Shown: one piece after another, positions 1-6,213 of the stretch
Numbering within the stretch: position 1 is the stretch's first letter
Layout of the letters: every line of letters starts with the position of its first letter
Source: an uncultured Porphyromonadaceae bacterium
GTDB taxonomy: Bacteria > Bacteroidota > Bacteroidia > Bacteroidales > Muribaculaceae
Direction of reading: 5' to 3'
Length of the DNA: 7,703 nucleotides
Assembly: GCA_947177595.1 (NCBI GenBank)
Contig: CAMWUZ010000076.1
Coordinates: 1 to 7,703, forward strand
Notes under the pieces: generated by a model
Told to the model about the DNA's origin: nothing
The model's input: the letters and a program-made list of their open reading frames with translations, nothing else
Databases searched by the model: none
Translations under genes and position numbers: made by a program

Positions 1-265
1 TCACATGACTCATCTTGTCAAGCTGTTTCTTTACCGCCTCGTTTATAGCCGGATGGTTATAACCATGAATACATGCCCACCAAGATGACATTCCGTCTAT
101 CAAAACAGTATCATCTTCCAGAATAATTTTTGAACCTTCCGCTCTTTTGACTTTATATGTCGGGAGTGGGTCTATTGTCGAGGTGTATGGATGCCATAAA
201 TGCTCTCTGTCCCAGACATCGTGCAGAGACAGATCACAACCGGATGATGTTTTCTCTTCATTCAT
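1..265 (-). CDS. bioA: Adenosylmethionine-8-amino-7-oxononanoate aminotransferase, N-terminal part (partial)
   Basis: This is the first 88 codons of a PLP-dependent class III aminotransferase; the rest lies beyond the left edge. BioA makes 7,8-diaminopelargonic acid from KAPA, using S-adenosylmethionine as amino donor, in the cytoplasmic biotin pathway. The visible protein reads MNEEKTSSG, then DREHLWHPYTS (residues 19-29), then IDGMSSWWACIHGYNHP (56-72) and ends DKMSHV. The WHPYTS, DGMSSWW and HGYNHP blocks match the BioA N-terminus closely, including the aromatic pair of the substrate pocket. I chose the ATG at 265 because the residues after it begin the family-like stretch and a TAACTTTG box lies just upstream. 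An in-frame ATG at 298 with GGAG six bases before it would add 11 residues (MRGYFCNFAAI) that do not look like the family. The gene is divergent from the SOD gene. The identification is firm; the start is less so. Confidence 0.93.
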   Translation of the reverse strand, partial: MNEEKTSSGCDLSLHDVWDREHLWHPYTSTIDPLPTYKVKRAEGSKIILEDDTVLIDGMSSWWACIHGYNHPAINEAVKKQLDKMSHV

Positions 266-273
266 AATCGCGG

Positions 274-281
274 CAAAGTTA
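274..281 (-). promoter_or_regulatory. Candidate Bacteroidota -7 box for bioA
   Basis: Read on the minus strand this is TAACTTTG, a perfect match to the Bacteroidota sigma-ABfr -7 consensus TAnnTTTG. It would place transcription start only a few bases before the ATG at 265, giving an almost leaderless mRNA. I see no good -33 TTTG partner at the usual 19-21 base spacing, so this rests on one box. Confidence 0.35.
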
Positions 282-411
282 CAAAAATATCCTCTCATTA
301 TTTTCTCCGGTTCTAACTTCGATATTAACTAATCAAAAATATAATCACACGAGCGAACTCTTACGCCCTAAGGGTTGTTTAATAGACGTAACATAAAACA
401 ACTGTAATTCA

Positions 412-999
412 ATGAAAGAACTTCCTACATACGTTCAGCCCCGCCTTCCCTACGCGCCGGATGCTCTGGCACCCGCTATATCACAGGAAACTGTTGATTT
501 CCATTATGGGAAGCATGAAAAAGCCTATATCGACAACCTCAACAAACTTATTGAGGGTACCGAATTTGAAGATATGGCCCTTGAAGATATAATCAAATCT
601 TCTACAGGCGCGTTATTCAATAATGCGTCGCAGGCGTGGAACCATATTTTCTATTTCTTCACTCTGTCACCCGACGGAGGAGGAGAGCCTGATGGTGAAC
701 TTCGCAAAGCTATCGACCGTGATTTCGGAAGTTTTGAGAAATTCAAGGAAGATTTTGTACAGGCAGGAGTAACCCTATTCGGTTCCGGATGGGTATGGTT
801 GTCAAGAGACAACGACGGCAAGTTGTTCATCACTCAAGGGCACAATGCCGGTAATCCGCTCACAGACGGACTCACTCCGTTACTCACATTTGATGTGTGG
901 GAACACGCATATTACCTCGACTATCAGAACAGAAGAGCGGATGCCCTCAAGAAACTGTGGGACATCGTTGACTGGGACGTAGTCGCATCAAGATATTAA
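412..999 (+). CDS. sodB: Superoxide dismutase, Fe/Mn family, Fe-type
   Basis: The 195-residue cytoplasmic enzyme converts superoxide to oxygen and hydrogen peroxide. The length is normal for the family. The N-terminal helical domain holds LPYAPDALAP (12-21) and FHYGKHEKAY (30-39); the C-terminal alpha/beta domain holds FGSGWVWL (123-130) and DVWEHAYYLDY (161-171). Metal ligands by alignment to E. coli SodB are H31, H78, D161 and H165, with Y39 as the gateway tyrosine. Q74 in the ASQAWNH stretch and A146 in NAG sit where E. coli FeSOD has Gln69 and Ala141, so iron is the likely preferred metal. Related anaerobe enzymes such as that of Porphyromonas gingivalis are cambialistic, so use of manganese is possible. 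It starts about 4 residues further upstream than SodB. It is a single gene with its own terminator downstream; I see no confident promoter in the 147 bases between it and bioA. Confidence 0.96.
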   Translation: MKELPTYVQPRLPYAPDALAPAISQETVDFHYGKHEKAYIDNLNKLIEGTEFEDMALEDIIKSSTGALFNNASQAWNHIFYFFTLSPDGGGEPDGELRKAIDRDFGSFEKFKEDFVQAGVTLFGSGWVWLSRDNDGKLFITQGHNAGNPLTDGLTPLLTFDVWEHAYYLDYQNRRADALKKLWDIVDWDVVASRY

Positions 1000-1054
1000 A
1001 ACATTTAGCATCAGAGCTTAGAAGATACAGCACTAATAAGCATAATGTGATGAA

Positions 1055-1100
1055 TGGAAAGGGAACTGCTCGTGAGAGTTGTTTCCTTTTTCCATTTTAT
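1055..1100 (+). terminator. Rho-independent terminator after the SOD gene
   Basis: The arms TGGAAA plus GGGAAC (1055-1066) pair with GTTTCC plus TTTCCA (1081-1094), with a two-base TT bulge between the two 6-bp segments and one G-T pair. An inner CTC/GAG stem forms near the loop. A short T-rich tail (TTTTATTT) follows. It lies about 55 bases past the SOD stop codon. Confidence 0.65.
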
Positions 1101-1181
1101 TTATCGCATTACAGTTCATGTGGCATATTTAACCGAATTACAGCCAAATCTTTTTACGATCGCATAATTTTACTTAAAAAG

Positions 1182-1218
1182 TTTCTGAGCCTTACCGGAT
1201 TGTTACTTTTGTAAAAAA
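1182..1218 (+). promoter_or_regulatory. Promoter remnant in front of the gltB relic
   Basis: TACTTTTG at 1204-1211 is a perfect TAnnTTTG -7 box. TTTCTG at 1182 lies 18-19 bases upstream and is an imperfect -33 element. An A-rich leader then runs to the ATG at 1233. The promoter seems better kept than the gene behind it, so the relic may still be transcribed. Confidence 0.45.
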
Positions 1219-1232
1219 AAATACATCTGATT

Positions 1233-1624
1233 ATGAACCTAAAGAATTCCGCTCATTATATTGCAAACTCAAGCAGGGGAATGTATGATTCCAGATATGA
1301 ACATGATGCTTGTGCGTAGGCTTACTCGTAAACGTGGGTGGCAGAAAAAGCCACAGACGGGTATAACAGGCACTTCAGGTGCTTGAGAATATGGTTCACC
1401 ACGGAGCTGAAGGAGCAGACCCGCTAACCGGTGACGGTGCGGGAATAATGGTACAGATTCCACATGAATTTATTCTTCTTCAGGGTATTCCGGTCCCTGA
1501 AAAAGGAAGATATGGCACAGGTATCGTTTTCATGCCTAAACACAATCACTCTCAGGAAGTAATTCTTGACATTATTGTACCTCTTCTATCAAAAACAACT
1601 CTTACCATATCCATATACTTTTAG
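1233..1624 (+). pseudogene. gltB: Glutamate synthase large subunit, 5' fragment, frameshifted and truncated
   Basis: The start frame reads MNLKNSAHYIANSSRGMYDS then RYEHDACA and stops (TAG at 1317). After one missing base near 1315 the adjacent frame carries on with VGLLVNVGGRKSHR, a stop (TAA at 1364), then QALQVLENMVHHGAEGADPL, TGDGAGIMVQIPHEFILLQG and IPVPEKGRYGTGIVFMPKH. Together these are the start of the GltB glutaminase (class II amidotransferase) domain. C27 in EHDAC is the residue that becomes the N-terminal nucleophile in the active enzyme. Recognisable similarity fades near 1580; the open frame runs on to 1624 with unrelated-looking residues. A whole GltB is about 1500 residues, so over 90% of the gene is gone, including the FMN and Fe-S domains. 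HHG in place of the usual HRG also suggests decay. It is a broken gene and would not make a working enzyme; a full copy may exist elsewhere. Confidence 0.88.
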
Positions 1625-1790
1625 CTGGATACAAATCTGGGTACACAAAATTTGTACCCAGATTTGTATCCAAAATTACGTATTTTGGCGGAATTTGGCG
1701 TTGTTCAGCGAAATAATTTTACAGAACACATATCCTCCAGAATATATTAAAAACCAGCAACTTATCCCGTAATTCACTAATTATCAGGAC
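1582..1790. other. Intergenic stretch between the gltB relic and the tRNA terminator
   Basis: This AT-rich stretch has no gene I can support. The short open frames crossing it give hydrophobic or random-looking peptides with no family features. Its notable contents are the long perfect inverted repeat at 1627-1671 and two copies of TTTGGCG ten bases apart (1684-1690 and 1694-1700). It may be filler left when the rest of gltB was lost. Confidence 0.5.
1627..1671. repeat. Perfect 19-bp inverted repeat (long hairpin)
   Basis: The left arm GGATACAAATCTGGGTACA (1627-1645) is exactly complementary to the right arm TGTACCCAGATTTGTATCC (1653-1671), with a 7-base loop CAAAATT. Neither strand has a T-run straight after the stem, so it is not a typical rho-independent terminator. 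It begins about 45 bases after gltB similarity ends. It could be a miniature mobile element or its scar, a recombinase or regulator site, or an RNA hairpin; the sequence does not decide between these. Confidence 0.9.
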
Positions 1791-1818
1791 ATAACAAAGG
1801 CGGCTATGATGCCGCCTT
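1788..1818 (-). terminator. Terminator of the tRNA-Arg gene
   Basis: On the minus strand AAGGCGGC, loop ATCATA and GCCGCCTT form a perfect 8-bp GC-rich stem (plus-strand 1797-1818), followed by the T-rich TGTTATG. It starts two bases past the tRNA 3' end, so it would end transcription right after the tRNA. Confidence 0.75.
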
Positions 1819-1820
1819 AG

Positions 1821-1892
1821 TATCCCCGTGGGGAGTCGAACCCCAATCGTTGGAACCGGAATCCAATATTCTATCCATTGAACTACGGAGAC
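1821..1892 (-). tRNA. tRNA-Arg (anticodon CCG)
   Basis: The 72-nt cloverleaf folds fully. The acceptor stem GTCTCCG pairs with CGGGGAT (with two G-U pairs) and the discriminator is A. The D stem is GTTC/GAAT, the anticodon stem TTGGA/TCCAA has loop TTCCGGT, and the T stem TGGGG/CCCCA has loop TTCGACT. The anticodon CCG (plus-strand 1857-1859) reads the arginine codon CGG. The CCA tail is not encoded (CTA follows) and must be added after transcription. The gene stands alone, divergent from ung, with its own terminator. A TTTTGCGG sequence upstream could be a -33 element, but I see no clear -7 box. Confidence 0.96.
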
Positions 1893-1953
1893 TTGAAACG
1901 GATAAAGGGTACTATTTGCAACCTTTTCCGCCGCAAAATTACTCAAATTTGCG

Positions 1954-1961
1954 TAAATTTG
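1954..1961 (+). promoter_or_regulatory. Candidate -7 box for the ung operon
   Basis: TAAATTTG matches TAnnTTTG exactly and sits 14 bases before the ung ATG at 1976, implying a very short 5' leader. No convincing -33 element lies 19-21 bases upstream. The box is part of a tandem AAATTTGC repeat with a 10-base period. Confidence 0.4.
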
Positions 1962-1975
1962 CAAAAACATGAGAA

Positions 1976-2638
1976 ATGAAGGTTAGAATAGAACCCGGCT
2001 GGGGTGAACAACTGAAAGAGGAGTGGGAGAAAGACTACTTCCGCTCTCTGACCGATTTTGTGCGCGCTGAGTATGCCAAAGGACAGGCATTCCCACCTGC
2101 CGGCAAAATTTTTGCGGCATTTGACTCCTGCCCCTTCAATGATGTCAAAGTGGTCATTCTCGGTCAGGATCCTTATCATGACGTTGGTCAAGCCAATGGT
2201 TTATGTTTTTCGGTAAATCCGGGTATTCCTATTCCTCGCTCTCTTGTGAATATCTTTCGGGAAATCGCATCTGATACCGGATGTGAAATGCCGAAAGATG
2301 GGGATCTCAGCCGTTGGGCGCGACAGGGCGTTTTCCTCCTCAACTCCACACTCACTGTTGCTCCTCACAGAGCAGGCAGTCATCAGGGTAAAGGTTGGGA
2401 AGAATTTACCGATGCGGTAATTCGTGTTCTCGCTGAAAAGAAAGAAGGTCTTGTCTTCATACTCTGGGGCTCTTATGCGGCAAAAAAAGGAGAATTCATT
2501 GACTGCAGCAAGCATCTTGTACTCACTTCCCCTCACCCATCTCCTCTCAGCGCATCGCGGGGATTTTTCGGCAATCACCACTTCTCGCGGACTAACGACT
2601 ATCTTATAAAACAAGGAAAGAAACCGATTGTATGGTAA
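1976..2638 (+). CDS. ung: Uracil-DNA glycosylase, family 1
   Basis: The 220-residue enzyme removes uracil from DNA, the first step of base excision repair after cytosine deamination or dUMP misincorporation. Family 1 motifs are all present: GQDPYH at 63-68 with catalytic D65, F78 that stacks on uracil, N123 in LLNSTLTV (121-128) that reads the base, and HPSPLSA at 187-193 with H187 and the DNA-intercalating loop. The length matches the family. The start is set by the EPGW stretch at the N-terminus; an ATG at 1969 is out of frame and stops at once. It is the first gene of a likely four-gene operon and its last 7 bases overlap the next gene, so translation is probably coupled. No active-site residue is missing. 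Confidence 0.97.
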   Translation: MKVRIEPGWGEQLKEEWEKDYFRSLTDFVRAEYAKGQAFPPAGKIFAAFDSCPFNDVKVVILGQDPYHDVGQANGLCFSVNPGIPIPRSLVNIFREIASDTGCEMPKDGDLSRWARQGVFLLNSTLTVAPHRAGSHQGKGWEEFTDAVIRVLAEKKEGLVFILWGSYAAKKGEFIDCSKHLVLTSPHPSPLSASRGFFGNHHFSRTNDYLIKQGKKPIVW

Positions 2639-3033
2639 CCAAGTATTCTCTTGAAGAGCGTATAGCTCGAATGAAAGAACTTAGAAAGCAAGGATATATA
2701 TGCTCTCAGTGTGTGGCAATGGTGTTTGACGACATTCACGGGATGTCTCCGGAACTCACTGAGAGGCTAACAGCCGGATTCGGTGGAGGAATCGGTGGCT
2801 CAGGTGAAGTTTGCGGGGCTGTCAGCGCCATGGTTATGCTTGACGGATGCGTCAACTACACCAGTCAGGACGAAAAGAAACAGCTATATTCTCATGTTAG
2901 AAATCTCTGCGAAAAATTCAAATACTGTAACGGTTCACTCCTTTGCCGGGACTTACGCGTTCCCGGTAAAAAGACTTGCAACGAGCTCATCGAAGAGGTC
3001 ATAACAACCTGTCATAATGAATATTGCAAGTAA
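2632..3033 (+). CDS. C_GCAxxG_C_C family cysteine-rich protein
   Basis: This 133-residue protein belongs to the small redox-like family named for its cysteine pattern (C_GCAxxG_C_C). No biochemical role is settled. There are ten cysteines: C24 and C27 in CSQC, C61 in the glycine-rich core FGGGIGGSGEVCGAVSAM (50-67), then C73, C93, C99, C105, C116, C127 and C132. There is no signal peptide or membrane segment, so it should be cytoplasmic, where the cysteines would be reduced or bind a metal or Fe-S cluster; that is inference. The core reads EVCGAVSAM where the family name would suggest GCAxxG, a normal variation. The ATG lies inside the last codons of ung and the 3' end overlaps the DUF5103 gene by 17 bases, so it is firmly embedded in the operon. 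Confidence 0.85.
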   Translation: MVTKYSLEERIARMKELRKQGYICSQCVAMVFDDIHGMSPELTERLTAGFGGGIGGSGEVCGAVSAMVMLDGCVNYTSQDEKKQLYSHVRNLCEKFKYCNGSLLCRDLRVPGKKTCNELIEEVITTCHNEYCK

Positions 3034-4282
3034 GCATATTCTTCTTTTCCTGCTCATCTTCATATCGTTGACCGTATATGGAGAAGATAGTGATACCCGC
3101 TGGGGATGTCTTGAACCGGAGTTTAAATCGCTTCAGGTGCTTGTGAATGGCAGAAATGATCTGCCACCGGTTTTGATTGCAGGCAGTAGCGACCGTCTCA
3201 CTATCAGTTTTGACGAACTCGCCACTAATGCTAGATACCTGCGGTGGAATCTTACTCACTGTAATGCACTTTGGGAGCCTGAAAACATTTCTGAATTTGA
3301 AGTTACAGACGGAATAAATGAGGTTACTGTAGATGACTATCAATTCTCTCAGGCAACACTGACACACTATGTTCATTATACTATAACAGTGCCTGATGAA
3401 AGGATACCGCTCAAACTTTCAGGCAATTATCTCCTTACTGTTTATGAAGAATACAAACAGGAAAAACCGCTTGTGCTAGTGCGTTTCTCAATCGTGGAAA
3501 ATAGCATGAAGATAACTGCCTCGGTTTCTCCCCGCACCGACATCGACTACATGGATAAGCATCAGCAACTTGAAATTTCCATTGATACCGAGGGAAGCGG
3601 AATCAGAAACCTCTATACAGATCTGATTACCATAGTGAAGCAAAATCCCGGAGAATCATCTGGAATCACTTTACCATCACCCACGTTTATAAAAGGTAAT
3701 ACTGCGGTGTACAGCCATCAGCGACCTCTTATTTTTCCGGGAGGAAACGAGTACCGCCGTTTTGAAACAGTTTCAACATCATATCCGGGAATGGGAGTTG
3801 ACCGCATCATACACACGCCGCAAGGATATACTGCGGATATTCTAACCGACATTCCGAGAAACACCACCGGCTATACTTATGACCGCACTCAGCACGGCGG
3901 CTTCACAATTCGCGAATATAATTCCGACAAAAGTGATACAGAGGCTGAATATATCCTGACAAACTTCACCTTTGAAAGCCCCAAACTACCGGTTCAAGTA
4001 CATATTGACGGTGACTTGACCTCTTACGCCCGTGATTCATCCTCACAGATGGAATACAATCCATACACAGGCTACTATGAAAAAAGCCTCTTTCTGAAAC
4101 AAGGCGCATACGACTATCGCTATGTAACTGTCAATCCCGTCACAGGAAAGGTTGCGACCGATCTCACTGAAGGAAACTATTGCGATACCTCAAACAGATA
4201 TGTGATATATGTTTACTATCGCATACCTGGAGAGCGATTTGACCGCCTTGCGGCTGTAACCTGCGCAGAATTACATCAATAA
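3017..4282 (+). CDS. DUF5103 / type IX secretion system Plug-type protein, secreted
   Basis: The 421-residue precursor starts with a clear signal peptide: MNIASKH, a hydrophobic core at 8-20, and likely cleavage after VYG (residue 22), so it acts in the periplasm or on the envelope. The rest matches DUF5103. It has an N-terminal beta-sandwich region with LTISFDEL, LTHCNALWEP, a DDYQFS stretch and KLSGNYLLTVYE; a middle part with FPGGNEYRRFE; and a C-terminal Ig-like domain ending in EGNYCDTSNRYVIYVYYR, then PGERFDRLAAV. In Flavobacterium johnsoniae a protein of this family is the Plug that seals the periplasmic side of the SprA translocon of the type IX secretion system. The C-terminal domain resembles CBM48/AMPK glycogen-binding folds, which is an inference from pattern. 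The ATG lies 17 bases inside the preceding gene, and the signal peptide begins right there. Whether it works with SprA here depends on the rest of the genome. Confidence 0.87.
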   Translation: MNIASKHILLFLLIFISLTVYGEDSDTRWGCLEPEFKSLQVLVNGRNDLPPVLIAGSSDRLTISFDELATNARYLRWNLTHCNALWEPENISEFEVTDGINEVTVDDYQFSQATLTHYVHYTITVPDERIPLKLSGNYLLTVYEEYKQEKPLVLVRFSIVENSMKITASVSPRTDIDYMDKHQQLEISIDTEGSGIRNLYTDLITIVKQNPGESSGITLPSPTFIKGNTAVYSHQRPLIFPGGNEYRRFETVSTSYPGMGVDRIIHTPQGYTADILTDIPRNTTGYTYDRTQHGGFTIREYNSDKSDTEAEYILTNFTFESPKLPVQVHIDGDLTSYARDSSSQMEYNPYTGYYEKSLFLKQGAYDYRYVTVNPVTGKVATDLTEGNYCDTSNRYVIYVYYRIPGERFDRLAAVTCAELHQ

Positions 4283-4285
4283 ACA

Positions 4286-4882
4286 ATGACCCAAGAAGAG
4301 ATTATGCTACAGATAGGAGATACACTTGTGAGCCTCGACCTCGCCGAAAGATTCTTTTGCTGTGATTTGGACAAATGTCTCGGACAATGCTGCATAGAAG
4401 GGGATGCAGGAGCACCTATTACCCGAGATGAATACCGGAAACTTGAAGAAATCACCCCGGCACTCAAATCCGAATTACTTCCTGCCGCGCTTAGAGTGAT
4501 TGAAGAGACCGGAGTTGGCTACACTGATGAAGAGGGTGATCTGGTAACTTCTATCATTGACGGCAAAAACTGTGTTTATACCTGCTACACATCCGGAGGA
4601 AAATGCCTTTGCGCCATTGAAAGAGCCTATAGACAAGGTAAATGCGATTTCCGTAAACCTATCTCGTGCTACCTATACCCGCTGCGACTCACAGAATATC
4701 CCACCTTTACCGCAGTGAATTATCACCGCTGGAAAATATGCAGGAGCGCCGAACAAAACGGCAAAGAACTCGGTATCAGACTATATCAGTTTATGAAAGA
4801 ACCCCTTATTGAGCGGTTCGGCAAAGAATGGTATGATGAACTCGCCGAGGCTTGTGAGGCTTACCTCGCCGAACAGAAATAA
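4286..4882 (+). CDS. DUF3109 family cysteine-rich protein
   Basis: The 198-residue protein matches DUF3109, a Bacteroidota-rich family of unknown role related to the YkgJ-type zinc or iron cysteine-cluster proteins. It has 13 cysteines: a first cluster CCDLDKCLGQCC (25-36), followed by GDAGAP; a second cluster with C96, C100, C107, C109 and C120; then C128 in the family block SCYLYPLR (127-134), C152 and C190. Clustered cysteines suggest metal or Fe-S binding. No signal peptide is seen. It starts 3 bases after the DUF5103 stop. M7 (ATG at 4304) is an alternative start, preceded by AAGAAGAG and matching the usual short family N-terminus (MLQIGDT). Its last 22 bases overlap the convergent MATE gene. 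Confidence 0.9.
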   Translation: MTQEEIMLQIGDTLVSLDLAERFFCCDLDKCLGQCCIEGDAGAPITRDEYRKLEEITPALKSELLPAALRVIEETGVGYTDEEGDLVTSIIDGKNCVYTCYTSGGKCLCAIERAYRQGKCDFRKPISCYLYPLRLTEYPTFTAVNYHRWKICRSAEQNGKELGIRLYQFMKEPLIERFGKEWYDELAEACEAYLAEQK

Positions 4883-6213
4883 CTGTCGCGGTTGAAGCGG
4901 CGCGACAGAATCCACAAAGCCACTCCCCTCACCACAAGATACGATATAAAGGCAAGCCATAAGCCGTGATTTCCAAACCTGCTGAATGACATATAAAATA
5001 CTCCGAAAAACACTCCCATTGCCATAAGCATGGATACAAGCATGGATCGCGTTTCGGTTGTTCCGATAAATATACCGTCCCAGGTAAAGGCTAAAAAGCC
5101 CGCAAATGGAATAGTTGCAGCCCAATATATATAATCTCTTGAGGCTGCCGCTACTTCTACATCATCAGTGAGAAAACCGATAAATAACTCTCCACAAAGG
5201 GCATACAGAGTTGTAAACACTGCTGATATCGCAACTCCGAACCATAGCAGATATTTCACCGTCTGCCGGAAACCAATCCGGTCACAAGCGCCCTTGTATT
5301 TGCCGCTCAGCCCTTCACCGGCAAAGGCAAATCCGTCCATAAAGAAAGAGAATATGGTAAAGAGCTGCATTATCAGCGAGTTGACCGCAAGCATAGTGTC
5401 TCCCTGCGATGCACCTATTCTGGTAAACCATAGAGTCACTATGATCAGACACAGTGTACGCAGAAATATATCTAAATTGATCGAGAAAAAACGTCTAAGT
5501 CCGCTCCATTCAAATACCGCAGTGAGTGACGGCAATTTGACCTTATATTTCCTCGCGGCAAAAACTACAGCAGCTGTCAAACCGACCCACTGAGCTATAG
5601 CTGTTCCTAAGGCAAGACCGTTAATATTCAGATTGCACCCATACACAAAAGCAATGCTTCCGGCTATGTTCACAACATCCACAAGCAGTGAAATCCACAT
5701 GGTTATACGTGAATTCTGCATACCCACAAACCATCCTGTAAACGCGAATATACTCAGAGTTGCCGGTGCAGCCCATATCCTTATCATGAAATAGCTCTGT
5801 GCAAGCTGTCGTGCCGTCCCTTCAACCTTCATGCTGTCAAGCAAGAGAGAACATATAGGATGCCGCAGAAGTATCATCACTAATCCCGACATCAAAGCGA
5901 TTGTCACCGCCCTGCCAAGCACTACTGAAGCCGCATCCCTGTCTCCGGCACCGTATGCCTGTGCGGTGAGTCCGCTTGATCCCATCCGTAGAAAATTGAA
6001 CAGCCAGTACAGGAGATTAAACATACTTGTGCCAACAGCCACTGCCGCAATATAAGCGGGACTTCCGAGATGCCCGGCAATAGCAACGTCAGTAATGCCG
6101 AGTACCGGCACAGTGACATTAGTCACTATAGCCGGTACTGACAATGAGAGTATCGCGCCGCAGATAGCCTTGCGCGACCTATTTATATCTTTACAATCAG
6201 CCTTTCTTGGCAT
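4861..6213 (-). CDS. MATE family efflux transporter, DinF-like
   Basis: This is a 450-residue inner-membrane antiporter of the MATE family (two six-helix halves), which exports drugs or metabolites using a proton or sodium gradient. Helix 1 (LSLSVPAIVTNVTVPVLG then ITDVAIAGHLG) holds P27 and D42, spaced as Pro26 and Asp41 of Pyrococcus furiosus MATE, where the Asp carries the coupling proton; this points to the DinF branch. Further hydrophobic helices alternate to the end, and the tail is basic (RRFNRDSYFCSAR). The substrate cannot be told. I chose the ATG at 6213, which overlaps the end of the OPT gene by 17 bases; an in-frame ATG at 6252 would add 13 residues (MPQSLYISPFRAL) and overlap by 56 bases. 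The gene is the second of a likely two-gene operon and converges on the DUF3109 gene. Confidence 0.9.
   Translation of the reverse strand: MPRKADCKDINRSRKAICGAILSLSVPAIVTNVTVPVLGITDVAIAGHLGSPAYIAAVAVGTSMFNLLYWLFNFLRMGSSGLTAQAYGAGDRDAASVVLGRAVTIALMSGLVMILLRHPICSLLLDSMKVEGTARQLAQSYFMIRIWAAPATLSIFAFTGWFVGMQNSRITMWISLLVDVVNIAGSIAFVYGCNLNINGLALGTAIAQWVGLTAAVVFAARKYKVKLPSLTAVFEWSGLRRFFSINLDIFLRTLCLIIVTLWFTRIGASQGDTMLAVNSLIMQLFTIFSFFMDGFAFAGEGLSGKYKGACDRIGFRQTVKYLLWFGVAISAVFTTLYALCGELFIGFLTDDVEVAAASRDYIYWAATIPFAGFLAFTWDGIFIGTTETRSMLVSMLMAMGVFFGVFYMSFSRFGNHGLWLAFISYLVVRGVALWILSRRFNRDSYFCSAR
4883..4908 (+). other. Hairpin at the convergent 3' ends
   Basis: CTGTCGCG (4883-4890) is exactly complementary to CGCGACAG (4901-4908) with a 10-base loop. 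The stem begins directly after the DUF3109 stop codon and lies inside the last codons of the MATE gene. No T-run follows on the plus strand (AATCCACAAAG), so it is not a classical terminator, but it could slow or end transcription, or protect the operon mRNA 3' end. Confidence 0.5.

Noticed and set aside
147..332. Plus-strand open frame of 61 codons over the bioA start
   Set aside because: It is antisense to clear bioA coding sequence and shows no family features.
365..377. CCCTAAGGG mini-palindrome upstream of the SOD gene
   Set aside because: The arms are only 4 bases around a single base, too short to form a hairpin or be called an operator.
1684..1700. Two TTTGGCG copies ten bases apart
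   Set aside because: Two 7-base copies in AT-rich filler are weak evidence; no partner gene or third copy is seen.
1233..1892. Integrated element at the tRNA-Arg gene
   Set aside because: The tRNA is next to decayed DNA, but there is no integrase, no duplicated tRNA 3' end and no direct repeat that would mark att sites.
1566..1970. Short open frames on both strands across 1566-1970
   Set aside because: They cross the hairpin, the tRNA gene or its terminator and give random-looking peptides.
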